Positions 1 through 8,798 of a stretch of 64,000 nucleotides of DNA are shown here, one piece after another. Numbering within the stretch: the first letter of the stretch is position 1; every line of letters begins with the position of its first letter. The position numbers and the translations under genes are program-made. Under the pieces are notes generated by a model. It was given only the letters and a program-made list of their open reading frames with translations. It did not search any database and was not told where the DNA came from. Origin of the DNA: Galbibacter sp048266365 (GTDB lineage Bacteria > Bacteroidota > Bacteroidia > Flavobacteriales > Flavobacteriaceae); NCBI RefSeq assembly GCF_048266365.1, contig NZ_JBLWZP010000007.1, positions 124,001 to 188,000 on the forward strand, given 5' to 3'.

Positions 1-13
1 AAGAGTGATTAAA

Positions 14-1897
14 ATGATTAAGAAGTTTTTGGTTTGCGTATTGCCGATGTTGGCCTTGTCATTTTTAATGAGTTGTACAACAGCGACTACCGATAATGCT
101 AATGCTGCCCAAGAGCCGGTTAAAACTGAATCTAAAAAAGTGGTATATCAGGTGTTTACCAGACTATTTGGAAACACCAACACTACTAATAAGCCATGGG
201 GAACCATAGCGGAAAACGGCCTTGGTAAATTTGAGGATTTCACCCCCAAGGCATTACATGAAATCAAGGACTTAGGGGTCACCCATATTTGGTATACGGG
301 AATACCACATCATGCACTAGTTTATGATTATACCCAGTATGGAATCAGTAATGATGACCCTGAAGTTATTAAGGGTAGGGCCGGATCACCCTATGCTGTA
401 AAGGACTATTACAATGTGAATCCGGATCTAGCTACAGAGCCAGCAAAGCGATTGGACGAATTTAAAGCTCTTATACAGCGTACGCATAAGGCTGGAATGA
501 AAGTGATTATCGATATAGTTCCAAATCACGTCGCTAGAAATTATCACAGTATATCGGCACCTGAAGGTGTTGAAGACTTTGGAGCAACTGATGACACAAC
601 TGTTCAATATCACAAGGATAATAATTATTATTACAATCCAGGCCAGGGTTTCACTCTGCCGAAATGGCGAGACGGTTACCTCCCCCTAGGAGGAGAAAAG
701 CACCCGTTGATAGATGGGTACTTTGATGAAAATCCTGCAAAATGGACAGGCAATGGTGCACGTGCTTCCCAACCTGATCAGAACGACTGGTATGAAACCG
801 TTAAGGTCAATTATGGTATTTCTCCTGATGGTAAACGAGATTTTGATTCCTTACCCAATGACTATGAGAATCTGCCGTTCCAAAAGCATTTTGAATTCTG
901 GAAAGGCAAAGATGTACCTAGTTCTTGGGTGAAATTCAAGGATATCACCCTGTATTGGATTGCTATGGGAGTCGATGGTTTTCGTTATGATATGGCCGAA
1001 ATGGTTCCCGTTGAATTCTGGAGTTATATGAACTCATCCATTAAGATGGAAAACCCGGAGGCTTTTTTATTAGCTGAGGTGTATAACCCAAGCTTATATC
1101 ATGATTATATCTACAAAGGTAAGATGGATTATCTCTACGATAAGGTCGCCATGTATGATTCTATAAAACAAATCATGAAAGATAATGGCAAGACGAGTTA
1201 TATAGCCCAGGTTCGTCAGAAGACTAAGGACATTGCTCCACATTTATTATACTTTTTAGAAAACCACGATGAGCAGCGTATCGCTAGTGCTGAGTTTGCA
1301 GGATCAGCGGAAATTGCCAAACCTGCAATGACTGTCTTAGCTACAATAGGTACAGGACCTGTGATGATCTATTTCGGTCAGGAGGTAGGAGAACCGGGAG
1401 CTCAGGATGCAGGTTTTGGTAAACCCAGTAGGACTTCGATTTTTGATTACGTTGGTGTTCCACACCATCAAAGATGGATGAATAATGGCAAATTTGATGC
1501 TGGACAATCCACTGCGGAAGAAAAGGAACTACGGGATTTTTATAAACGCCTTCTCAACCTGGCTATCAGTCAGCCTGCGATAATGGGAGAGACTCAAAAC
1601 CTCCACTTGTACAACATTCTAAATAGTGAAGGCTATAATGAAGATATCTTGGCCTTTGTGAGGTATACTGCAGATCAAAAATTAATAGTGATTTCAAATT
1701 TTGATGCTGAAAAGACCTATGAATTTGAACTTCAACTACCTAGTGATCTTGTGGCTAAATGGAATCTTGATAAGTCTGAGTATTCCCTAAAAGATTTGTT
1801 GTATGGCCAGAGTAACAAATTAATGTTAAGAAACGATATTGGACAAGCAAAAATTAGGATTAATCCTTTGCAATCATTTATTTTTGAGGTACACTGA
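14..1897 (+). CDS. GH13 alpha-amylase family lipoprotein
   Basis: Secreted alpha-glucan hydrolase of glycoside hydrolase family 13. The four conserved GH13 regions are present: DIVPNH, GFRYDMAE with the nucleophile at D326, LLAEVY with the acid/base at E355, and ENHDEQR with the transition-state Asp at D419 (numbered from the ATG at 14). The N-terminus is a lipoprotein signal peptide ending in LMSC, so the enzyme should be lipid-anchored. A GTG nine bases upstream (position 5) is in frame, but the ATG gives the cleaner signal peptide. About 627 aa, normal for a periplasmic or surface amylase of the SusA/neopullulanase type. It sits at the window edge, so any susCD-like partners would lie to the left. 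Exact substrate (starch, maltodextrin, pullulan) cannot be read from sequence. Confidence 0.93.
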   Translation: MIKKFLVCVLPMLALSFLMSCTTATTDNANAAQEPVKTESKKVVYQVFTRLFGNTNTTNKPWGTIAENGLGKFEDFTPKALHEIKDLGVTHIWYTGIPHHALVYDYTQYGISNDDPEVIKGRAGSPYAVKDYYNVNPDLATEPAKRLDEFKALIQRTHKAGMKVIIDIVPNHVARNYHSISAPEGVEDFGATDDTTVQYHKDNNYYYNPGQGFTLPKWRDGYLPLGGEKHPLIDGYFDENPAKWTGNGARASQPDQNDWYETVKVNYGISPDGKRDFDSLPNDYENLPFQKHFEFWKGKDVPSSWVKFKDITLYWIAMGVDGFRYDMAEMVPVEFWSYMNSSIKMENPEAFLLAEVYNPSLYHDYIYKGKMDYLYDKVAMYDSIKQIMKDNGKTSYIAQVRQKTKDIAPHLLYFLENHDEQRIASAEFAGSAEIAKPAMTVLATIGTGPVMIYFGQEVGEPGAQDAGFGKPSRTSIFDYVGVPHHQRWMNNGKFDAGQSTAEEKELRDFYKRLLNLAISQPAIMGETQNLHLYNILNSEGYNEDILAFVRYTADQKLIVISNFDAEKTYEFELQLPSDLVAKWNLDKSEYSLKDLLYGQSNKLMLRNDIGQAKIRINPLQSFIFEVH

Positions 1898-1927
1898 TGT
1901 GGTTTATCCACATAAAAAACTTCAATC

Positions 1928-2680
1928 ATGTTAAAAAAACAAGGACTATTAACACTACTTTTGGTTAGCGTATTAAGTTGTACTGAAATGGAAAAAGAAC
2001 CCATTATAATAGGTCATAGAGGTGCTCGTGGTCATGTAGTAGAAAATAGCTTACCATCCATTCAAAAAGCAATGGATCTGGGCGCAGACGCTATTGAAAT
2101 CGATGTTTTTAAAATAGCAGATGGCTCCTTAATTGTTTTTCATGATGATACTGTAGATCGGTTAACCGATGCGACCGGTCCTATAGAAAAGTATACCAAA
2201 GAAACCTTAGATACCTTGTCATTAGAAGGAGGGGTTAAAATTCCTACCCTACAAGAGGTTTTAGATTTGATTGATTCTAAGGTGCTGTTAAATGTAGAGT
2301 TGAAAGGAGCGGGAACTGCTAGACCCGTCTATGAAACACTACAATCCTATATCGATACTAAGGGTTGGAAATTAGAAGACTTTATCATCTCTAGTTTTAA
2401 ATGGGATGAATTGGAAATAATGAGAGCCTTGGATTCTAAAATGCCTATCGGCATTCTTACCAGTGAGGATATCGATACCGCTATTGCAGAAGGTGAGAAG
2501 CTAAATGCTGTAGCCATCCACCCTCACTTTAAAATGTTAACTTCTGAAAATGTTGCACTGATGCATCAAAAGAATTTTAAAATTTACCCATGGACTGTCA
2601 ATGATTCGACGGATATTAATGCCATGAAGACCTTTAAGGTGGATGGAATTATTACAGACTATCCTGATCGAATTAAGTAA
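1928..2680 (+). CDS. glycerophosphodiester phosphodiesterase, lipoprotein
   Basis: Hydrolyses glycerophosphodiesters from phospholipid head groups to glycerol-3-phosphate plus an alcohol. The GDPD-family active site is visible: HRG at 30-32, E57 and D59 in AIEID, and H72 in FHDD. A short signal peptide ends in LSC at position 18, so it is a lipoprotein acting outside the cytoplasm. Length 250 aa matches a single GDPD domain. It follows the amylase by 30 bp and may be co-transcribed. The glpF/glpK pair about 30 kb away could consume glycerol derived from it, but that link is inference. Confidence 0.93.
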   Translation: MLKKQGLLTLLLVSVLSCTEMEKEPIIIGHRGARGHVVENSLPSIQKAMDLGADAIEIDVFKIADGSLIVFHDDTVDRLTDATGPIEKYTKETLDTLSLEGGVKIPTLQEVLDLIDSKVLLNVELKGAGTARPVYETLQSYIDTKGWKLEDFIISSFKWDELEIMRALDSKMPIGILTSEDIDTAIAEGEKLNAVAIHPHFKMLTSENVALMHQKNFKIYPWTVNDSTDINAMKTFKVDGIITDYPDRIK

Positions 2681-2697
2681 AACCCGCAAATTAAACC

Positions 2698-2705
2698 TAA
2701 TTTTG
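2698..2705 (+). promoter_or_regulatory. candidate -7 element for the flavoprotein gene
   Basis: TAATTTTG matches the Bacteroidota -7 consensus TAnnTTTG exactly and ends four bases before the ATG at 2710, which would give an essentially leaderless mRNA. No TTG at -33 spacing was found. The element overlaps an imperfect inverted repeat (CGCAAATTA / TAATTTTGCG) that could instead terminate the upstream gene. Confidence 0.35.
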
Positions 2706-2709
2706 CGTC

Positions 2710-3987
2710 ATGGATTTTGACGTTATTATTGTAGGAGGGGGAGCAGCAGGTTTTTTTACTGCAATACAATTAGCTAGATTACAACCCGAGCAAAAGATTC
2801 TAATTCTAGAGCGAGGAAAACAAGTGTTAACCAAGGTGAAAATCTCTGGTGGAGGTCGTTGCAATGTAACCCATGCTATCTTTGATCCTAATGAGTTTGT
2901 AAATGCTTACCCTAGAGGTAAAAGAGAACTCAAAGGACCCTTTCACAAATTTTGTAGTGGAGACGTCTTTGCTTTTTTTGAATCCTGTGGAGTGTCTCTT
3001 AAAATTGAAGAGGATGGTAGGGTTTTTCCGGTGAGTGATAGCTCTCAAACCATCATCGATTGTTTTTTGGATCAAATCAATTCGCTGGGTGTCAAACTAA
3101 ACACCGGCTGTGCCGTAAAAACTATTCAGAAAACAGATTCTCAAACAGCGCTTTGGAACGTAGTAACAAACCAAGGAGATTTTCAAACTGCCCAAGTCGT
3201 AGTGACCACAGGGAGCAATCCCAAAATGTGGGCACTTCTGGAAAATATGGGCCATAGCATTGTGTCGGCAGTGCCTTCACTTTTTACTTTTAATATTAAG
3301 GATGATAGAATTCAAGGTCTTATGGGATTGTCCACTGATGCTGAGGTGAGTTTGTTGGATGATGCCGGCAGGACAATTGATCTTGGAAACCCTAATTCAG
3401 CGACCTCCATCGGTCCTTTGTTAATTACTCACTGGGGGATGAGCGGTCCGGCAATACTCAAATTATCTGCCTGGGGTGCTAGGGCTCTTCATCATTTAAA
3501 CTACAAGTTTAAGATTCGTGTGAATTGGTTACCACAATACAATTTAGAAACTATGGTTTCCCGTTTGACTGAGTTAAAGCAAGAACAGGCCAAAAAGCAA
3601 GTGCACAACACCCGCCCCTTTGATCTTCCAAAACGTTTGTGGTTAAAATTGCTCGAAGCTATTGGGATTTCAACACAAACCAAATGGGCAGATATGAGTA
3701 AGGCTTTACTGCGAAGTTTGGCAGAACAACTCACCCAATGCCAATTTAAGGTTGACGGGAAGAGTACTTTTAAGGAAGAGTTTGTAACTGCGGGAGGTGT
3801 AGATCTCAAAGAAATTAACTTTAAAACCTACGAAAGTAAAATATGTAGTTCACTTTATTTGGCAGGAGAAGTACTGGATATTGATGCTGTGACTGGTGGT
3901 TTTAACTTTCAAAATGCCTGGACAGGAGGGTTTATTGTCGCAAATGCGATTTCTGAGAAACGAAATAAGGAAAGTTCCCGGAATTGA
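2710..3987 (+). CDS. BaiN/HI0933-family NAD(P)/FAD-dependent oxidoreductase
   Basis: Flavoprotein of the HI0933/BaiN-like family. The N-terminal FAD-binding Rossmann motif is IIVGGGAAGFFTAIQLAR (residues about 5-22), followed by the family signature KVKISGGGRCNVTHA near 45 and a C-terminal TGGFNFQNAWTGG motif that completes the FAD site. 425 aa is normal for the family. The physiological substrate of most members is unknown; some gut homologues reduce bile-acid intermediates, but nothing here supports that role. It stands alone between the GDPD gene and a convergent tspO-like gene. Confidence 0.88.
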   Translation: MDFDVIIVGGGAAGFFTAIQLARLQPEQKILILERGKQVLTKVKISGGGRCNVTHAIFDPNEFVNAYPRGKRELKGPFHKFCSGDVFAFFESCGVSLKIEEDGRVFPVSDSSQTIIDCFLDQINSLGVKLNTGCAVKTIQKTDSQTALWNVVTNQGDFQTAQVVVTTGSNPKMWALLENMGHSIVSAVPSLFTFNIKDDRIQGLMGLSTDAEVSLLDDAGRTIDLGNPNSATSIGPLLITHWGMSGPAILKLSAWGARALHHLNYKFKIRVNWLPQYNLETMVSRLTELKQEQAKKQVHNTRPFDLPKRLWLKLLEAIGISTQTKWADMSKALLRSLAEQLTQCQFKVDGKSTFKEEFVTAGGVDLKEINFKTYESKICSSLYLAGEVLDIDAVTGGFNFQNAWTGGFIVANAISEKRNKESSRN

Positions 3988-4004
3988 ACTTTATCCATAG
4001 CTGA

Positions 4005-4478
4005 CTAGTTCAGCTGCCATACATAAAAAGTATATACAGCTAGGTAACACACCCAAATTATATAGGGGATTAGCAAATAGGCTGCCAAGTGATTTACCAC
4101 TCTAAACCACTTATAGGTTAATAAGATTAAGATGAATTGTACAAGGATGATTACATAAGCCCATAGTGGTTTGTGGAATCCAAAAAGCAACATATACCAC
4201 AACGCACTGAAGAGTAATTGAAACCCAAAATGATAAAGTGCAGTCTTTACCCATTTATGATAAAATCCTTTAGTCCAAACTATACCGGCTGAGATCCCTA
4301 TCACAATATCTAGAACAATCCAAAGGCCAATAAATACGGTGGAGGAAAGTTGAAAAACTGGTTGGTTAAAGTTGGTGTGCCATTGCGCTATAGTGCTTTG
4401 CGTAGCAACAGCGCAGAGCATGCCTACAAAGAGACAAACTAGTATGGATAACACTATTTTTGTTAGACTTTTAGACAT
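4005..4478 (-). CDS. TspO/MBR family membrane protein
   Basis: Small five-helix membrane protein of the tryptophan-rich sensory protein/peripheral benzodiazepine receptor family. The 157-aa length, about five hydrophobic segments and family features such as NFNQPVFQ followed by WIVLDIVIGISAG and a Trp-rich ALWYMLLFGFHKPLWA loop support this. Members bind tetrapyrroles and have been linked to oxidative stress, but the function of flavobacterial members is unsettled. It is convergent with the preceding flavoprotein gene (17-bp gap) and divergent from the mevalonate operon. The family call is sound; a specific ligand is not inferred. Confidence 0.8.
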   Translation of the reverse strand: MSKSLTKIVLSILVCLFVGMLCAVATQSTIAQWHTNFNQPVFQLSSTVFIGLWIVLDIVIGISAGIVWTKGFYHKWVKTALYHFGFQLLFSALWYMLLFGFHKPLWAYVIILVQFILILLTYKWFRVVNHLAAYLLIPYIIWVCYLAVYTFYVWQLN

Positions 4479-4568
4479 AAGTTTACTATAGGAGCACTAA
4501 AATAACGAATTAATTTGCAATGTTAACGCATACTTTAAGGAAATGATAGCCACTTTAATGCTTTGCAT

Positions 4569-4576
4569 TATCTTTG
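4569..4576 (+). promoter_or_regulatory. -7 promoter element for the mevalonate operon
   Basis: TATCTTTG matches TAnnTTTG exactly and lies 19 bp before the ATG at 4596, implying a short 5' leader. The -33 element is not convincing. Confidence 0.5.
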
Positions 4577-4595
4577 CGTAAACTGTAATTGATTC

Positions 4596-5678
4596 ATGAT
4601 TCAGAAAGACTTTATTCCTAAAGAATATACAGGCCAATTAGAGGAAGCAGACTTTGGCTGGCAGTCACCGAGCAATATAGCGCTTATTAAATATTGGGGT
4701 AAGAAAGAAATTCAGATTCCGGCTAACCCATCTATAAGTTTTACCTTGGATAACTGTCATACCAAGACTTGGGTGCAGGTAAGTGCTAAATCTCAAACGG
4801 AGAACGAATTTAGTTTCGAAATTTTGTTGGATGGTGCTGCTAAACCTGATTTTGCACCGAAAATAGAAACATTTTTCAAACGGGTTCAACCTTATTTGCC
4901 CTTTGTAAATGCCTATCATTTTAAAATCCGGACTACCAATTCATTTCCACACAGTAGTGGGATTGCTTCTTCTGCCAGTGGAATGAGTGCCTTGGCACTA
5001 TGTTTTATGAGTATGGAGAATACCTTGATACCTGATATGGATCAGGAGTTTTTCTTCAAAAAAGCATCTTTTTTATCCCGATTAGGATCTGGAAGTGCTT
5101 GTCGAAGTATCGAAGGACCGTTAATGGTTTTTGGACAGCACCAAGATATATCACAGAGCTCAAATCTTTATGGAGTTAAGTATACAGGGGAACTACACGA
5201 CAATTTTAAAAAATATCAAGACACCGTCTTATTAGTGGATGTCGGAGAGAAAAAGGTGAGTAGCAGCGTGGGGCACGACCTTGTCAATGGACATCCCTTT
5301 GCTTCTGCTCGATTTGAGCAAGCACATAAAAATCTATCAGAGCTTCTAGTGATTTTAAAAAATGGTGATTTAGAAGCATTTGTCAAGGTAGTAGAAAGTG
5401 AAGCCTTGGTACTTCATGCTATTATGATGAGTTCTCAACCGTATTATTTATTGCTTCGACCAAATACACTTCGAATTATAGAGAAAATATGGGAATACAG
5501 AGCTAATTCATCTAGTAATTTATGCTTTACCTTGGATGCCGGGGCTAATGTCCATTTGTTATATCCTGAGGCAGAAAAAGAATCGGTTTTACAATTTATT
5601 AAGAATGAACTGGTTGTGTATTGTAAAAACGAGCAGTATATTTGCGACCAGATTGGATTTGGTGCTAAAAAACTGTAA
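4596..5678 (+). CDS. mvaD: diphosphomevalonate decarboxylase
   Basis: Converts mevalonate 5-diphosphate plus ATP to isopentenyl diphosphate, the last step of the mevalonate pathway. Family signatures are SNIALIKYWGK near residues 27-37, the GHMP ATP-binding loop PHSSGIASSASGM, and GSGSACRS. 360 aa is slightly longer than many bacterial enzymes but the three motifs are in order. It is the first gene of a run mvaD - mevalonate kinase - UbiA on the same strand with short gaps, consistent with an isoprenoid operon. Use of the mevalonate rather than the MEP pathway fits flavobacteria. Confidence 0.95.
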   Translation: MIQKDFIPKEYTGQLEEADFGWQSPSNIALIKYWGKKEIQIPANPSISFTLDNCHTKTWVQVSAKSQTENEFSFEILLDGAAKPDFAPKIETFFKRVQPYLPFVNAYHFKIRTTNSFPHSSGIASSASGMSALALCFMSMENTLIPDMDQEFFFKKASFLSRLGSGSACRSIEGPLMVFGQHQDISQSSNLYGVKYTGELHDNFKKYQDTVLLVDVGEKKVSSSVGHDLVNGHPFASARFEQAHKNLSELLVILKNGDLEAFVKVVESEALVLHAIMMSSQPYYLLLRPNTLRIIEKIWEYRANSSSNLCFTLDAGANVHLLYPEAEKESVLQFIKNELVVYCKNEQYICDQIGFGAKKL

Positions 5679-5710
5679 ATTAGTAGAAGCACAGCACAAC
5701 AGAGGTATAC

Positions 5711-6646
5711 ATGAAAGGACCACTATTTTATTCAAAGATTTTGCTTTTTGGCGAATATGGAATCATCAAAGATTCCAAAGGATTATCCATACCCTATAAT
5801 TTCTATAAGGGAGCTTTAAAGCTCAGTGATAATTTAACTGAAGATGCTAAGAAATCGAATGATAGCTTGAGGCGCTTCGCGGAGTATTTGGATAATCTTC
5901 AAAAAGATTCTACCATGGTCAGTTTTGACATACGGCAACTCAAGGCGGATGTGGAGAAGGGAATGTATTTTGACAGTAGTATACCTATGGGTTACGGTGT
6001 AGGCAGTAGTGGAGCACTAGTGGCAGCTATTTACGATAAATACGCTCATGAAAAAATCACGGTACTTGAAAATTTAACTCGAGAAAAATTATTGAAGTTA
6101 AAGCACATTTTTGGTGAGATGGAGTCTTTCTTTCACGGAAAATCTTCAGGTCTTGACCCTTTAAATAGTTATTTGAGTCTTCCAATTTTAATTCATTCAA
6201 AAGACAATATTCAGCCTACAGGTATTCCATCACAAACAACTGATGGTAAAGGAGCTGTTTTTTTACTGGATAGTGGATCCACAGGAGAAACTGCCCCGAT
6301 GATACAGATCTTTATGGAGAGTATGAAGCAGGAAGGTTTTCGAAAAATGTTAAAGGACCAGTTTATCAAGCATACAGATGCCTGCGTTGAGGACTTTTTG
6401 AAAGGTGATGTAAAATCATTGTTCGGCAATTTAAAGCAACTTTCTAATACGGTTCTGACCAACTTTAAACCAATGATTCCTGCAGAATTCCATAAATTAT
6501 GGAAGCATGGTATTGACACCAATGATTATTACTTGAAACTCTGTGGCTCAGGAGGTGGAGGATATTTCTTAGGGTTTACACAAGATATTGATAAGGCCAG
6601 AAAGGCATTGGATGGATATAAGCTTGAAGTTGTTTATAATTTCTAA
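5711..6646 (+). CDS. mevalonate kinase (GHMP kinase)
   Basis: GHMP-superfamily kinase expected to phosphorylate mevalonate. The N-terminal KILLFGEYGII segment resembles the KxLLFGEH motif of mevalonate kinases; the ATP loop is PMGYGVGSSGALVAAI (around 96-111); HGKSSGLDP and the C-terminal LCGSGGGGYFLGF motif complete the fold. 311 aa matches mevalonate kinase. Gene context between mvaD and a prenyltransferase supports the assignment. Phosphomevalonate kinase is the main alternative and cannot be fully excluded from motifs alone. Confidence 0.85.
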   Translation: MKGPLFYSKILLFGEYGIIKDSKGLSIPYNFYKGALKLSDNLTEDAKKSNDSLRRFAEYLDNLQKDSTMVSFDIRQLKADVEKGMYFDSSIPMGYGVGSSGALVAAIYDKYAHEKITVLENLTREKLLKLKHIFGEMESFFHGKSSGLDPLNSYLSLPILIHSKDNIQPTGIPSQTTDGKGAVFLLDSGSTGETAPMIQIFMESMKQEGFRKMLKDQFIKHTDACVEDFLKGDVKSLFGNLKQLSNTVLTNFKPMIPAEFHKLWKHGIDTNDYYLKLCGSGGGGYFLGFTQDIDKARKALDGYKLEVVYNF

Positions 6647-6657
6647 GGATTGACATT

Positions 6658-7566
6658 ATGATAATTAGCCGAAGGCAGAAACTTTTACTTCTTAAGTTCC
6701 TAAGCCTTTTTTCGGTAATTAGGGGATACAACGTATTGGTGATCGCGCTGGCACAGTATCTTACCTCACTTTATATACTTGCCCCGGATAGCGCGCTGGC
6801 CACCATTTTGTTTGACCCCTACCTGTTTTGTATTGTTGCAGCTTCTGCCATTGCTATTGCCTCCGGATACATTATCAATAGCTTTTACGATGCCGAAAAG
6901 GATCTGATAAACCGGCCTACAAAGACTTTATTGGACCGTATCGTAAGTCAGCGTTTTAAGCTGACAACATATTTTGTACTGAACTTTGTGTCGGTTATTT
7001 TTGCAAGCTACGTTTCTTTTCGATCCGTGGTATTTTTCTCTAGTTATATTTTTGGAATCTGGTTCTACTCTCATAAATTAAAACGGATACCCTTTTTGGG
7101 TAACTTAGTATCTGCAACCCTGGCTATTGCTCCTTTCTTTGCTATTTTTGTGTACTACAAAAACTTCCAATTGGTCATATTTGTCCATGCCGTATTCTTG
7201 TTTTTAATCATCTTGATTAGAGAATTGGTAAAGGATTTGCAGAACATTAAAGGAGATCTGGCACAAAACTACAAGACCATTGCAGTTGTATATGGAGAGC
7301 GGATTTCGAAGACCATAATTACCTTGTTCACCTTATTGTCGTTCGTTCCGGCATACCTTCTTATTGCTAGGTTTGAGGTCGGCCATATGTATTTATTCTT
7401 TTATGCGTGTATATTTTTGTTGCTAGTCTTCTTATTTATTTTGTGGAGATCTTCTACTAAAATACATTATGTGGTATTGCACAATATCCTCAAGTTTATT
7501 ATCATCTCGGGAGTTTTGAGTATACTTTTAATTGATATCAATTTGGTGTTACACCGAATCCATTGA
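6658..7566 (+). CDS. UbiA-family prenyltransferase (geranylgeranylglycerol-phosphate geranylgeranyltransferase-like)
   Basis: Integral-membrane prenyltransferase. The first Mg-diphosphate motif is NSFYDAEKD (N74, D78, D82) and the second is VKDLQNIKGD in the centre of the protein, both standard for UbiA. About eight or nine hydrophobic helices over 302 aa. It begins 11 bp after the mevalonate kinase, so it is very likely co-transcribed and draws on the same isoprenoid pool. Flavobacterial homologues are often named digeranylgeranylglyceryl-phosphate synthases; the acceptor (glycerol ether, quinone ring or other) cannot be told from sequence. Confidence 0.82.
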   Translation: MIISRRQKLLLLKFLSLFSVIRGYNVLVIALAQYLTSLYILAPDSALATILFDPYLFCIVAASAIAIASGYIINSFYDAEKDLINRPTKTLLDRIVSQRFKLTTYFVLNFVSVIFASYVSFRSVVFFSSYIFGIWFYSHKLKRIPFLGNLVSATLAIAPFFAIFVYYKNFQLVIFVHAVFLFLIILIRELVKDLQNIKGDLAQNYKTIAVVYGERISKTIITLFTLLSFVPAYLLIARFEVGHMYLFFYACIFLLLVFLFILWRSSTKIHYVVLHNILKFIIISGVLSILLIDINLVLHRIH

Positions 7567-7638
7567 ATACTATCGTGATAGTTTAGATTAAGATTTCGCT
7601 GATGGTTTAATTCTCTGAGCAAAGTGAGCGAAATTGTT

Positions 7639-7671
7639 TTGTAATAATTGTGTAGAATTAATATATCTTTG
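7639..7671 (+). promoter_or_regulatory. promoter for the pseudouridine synthase gene
   Basis: TATCTTTG at 7664-7671 is an exact TAnnTTTG match, with TTG at 7639-7641 about 22 bp upstream as a possible -33 element. The ATG follows at 7687, so the leader is short. Confidence 0.5.
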
Positions 7672-7686
7672 CTTAAAATTTAAACA

Positions 7687-8562
7687 ATGGGCAGAGCAGA
7701 TAATTCAAAAAAGGGGAAAAGTTTTGACAGACAAGGTGGTGAAAATAAAAAACGCTCTGGAAGACAAGGTGGGCAGCCTAAAAAAGAAAGCTATTCTCGA
7801 GGGAATGCTCCAATTCAGAATCAACATAAAACAAAAAAGACACAAATGTCTCCTGATCAAATCAGGTTGAATAAATATATTGCCAATAGCGGGATTTGCT
7901 CTCGTAGGGATGCTGATATCTATATCGCCTCCGGGAATGTAACTGTCAATGGCGAAGTAGTTATTGAAATGGGATATAGAGTTGAGCTTAATGACGTTGT
8001 GAAATTTGACGGAAGAGCTATTAACCCTGAAAAGAAAGTTTATATTTTGCTCAACAAACCAAAAGGTTTCTTAACCACGACTAGTGATGAAAAGGGACGT
8101 AAGACGGTTATGGACTTAGTGGCCAAGGCTACGAAAGCCAGAATTGTTCCGGTTGGAAGGTTAGAACGCAGTTCTACAGGACTATTGTTGTTCACCAATG
8201 ACGGCGATCTTTCCAAAAAGCTCACAAACAGTGGTCGTGACGTTCGTAAAATATACCAAGTTACCTTAAATAAATCTTTCCAAACGAAAGACTTATACGC
8301 TATTAAAGAAGGATTGAAAATCGATGACAGCGTGATCAAGGTAGATGAAATCTCCATGGTTGAAGGTGGGAATAAAAATGAAGTTGGAATTAAAATCCAC
8401 AGTAATAAAAACAAAATTGTACATCGAATCTTTGAACACTTGGATTATGAGGTGCTCAAATTGGATAGGGTTGTTTTTGCAGGACTTACTAAGAAAGATT
8501 TGCCTCGAGGAACTTGGCGTCATCTTACTAAACAGGAGGTGATTAATCTTCAAATGCTGTAA
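7687..8562 (+). CDS. RsuA/RluB-type rRNA pseudouridine synthase, active-site Asp replaced by Glu
   Basis: Member of the RsuA/RluB/E/F pseudouridine synthases that modify rRNA. A basic low-complexity N-terminal tail (about 1-55, rich in Gly, Lys, Arg, Gln) is followed by an S4 RNA-binding domain (IRLNKYIANSGICSRRDAD, about 58-76) and the catalytic domain. In the signature block PVGRLERSSTGLLLFTNDGDL the residue normally the catalytic Asp (GRLD) is Glu (E160, codon GAA at 8164-8166). The rest of the block is canonical. Either the enzyme uses Glu, which would be unusual, or catalysis is impaired and the protein acts as an RNA-binding factor. 291 aa including the tail. Confidence 0.85.
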   Translation: MGRADNSKKGKSFDRQGGENKKRSGRQGGQPKKESYSRGNAPIQNQHKTKKTQMSPDQIRLNKYIANSGICSRRDADIYIASGNVTVNGEVVIEMGYRVELNDVVKFDGRAINPEKKVYILLNKPKGFLTTTSDEKGRKTVMDLVAKATKARIVPVGRLERSSTGLLLFTNDGDLSKKLTNSGRDVRKIYQVTLNKSFQTKDLYAIKEGLKIDDSVIKVDEISMVEGGNKNEVGIKIHSNKNKIVHRIFEHLDYEVLKLDRVVFAGLTKKDLPRGTWRHLTKQEVINLQML

Positions 8563-8798
8563 GTGTCAAAATGAAGGATGATGATGAATACGGCTCCATG
8601 CTATTTCAAAAGCTTTAGTGGTTAAGTGTCTAAGTCAATAATTAAAAAAAAGCATCGCCACTAATCTTCTTTCTATAATTGGTTGACCTAAGTAGTGCTA
8701 TACGGCATGAGTACACCCATTTAAATTCCTGTTTTCAGAAAGGTTTTCATCCATTTCACTTTAGTAAAAAGCTGAGTATATTTTACTATCTTTAAGGA
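8563..8798. other. intergenic region, no gene seen
   Basis: 236 bp between the pseudouridine synthase and the NUDIX gene. No tRNA or convincing small ORF. TTAGTGG near 8615 and CCACTAA near 8660 form a distant inverted repeat of unclear meaning. TATCTTTA at 8787-8794 is one mismatch from the -7 consensus and ends four bases before the NUDIX ATG. Confidence 0.4.

Noticed and set aside
8040..8414. 124-codon minus-strand ORF over the pseudouridine synthase
   Set aside because: Lies wholly antisense to a conserved catalytic domain and looks like a shadow.
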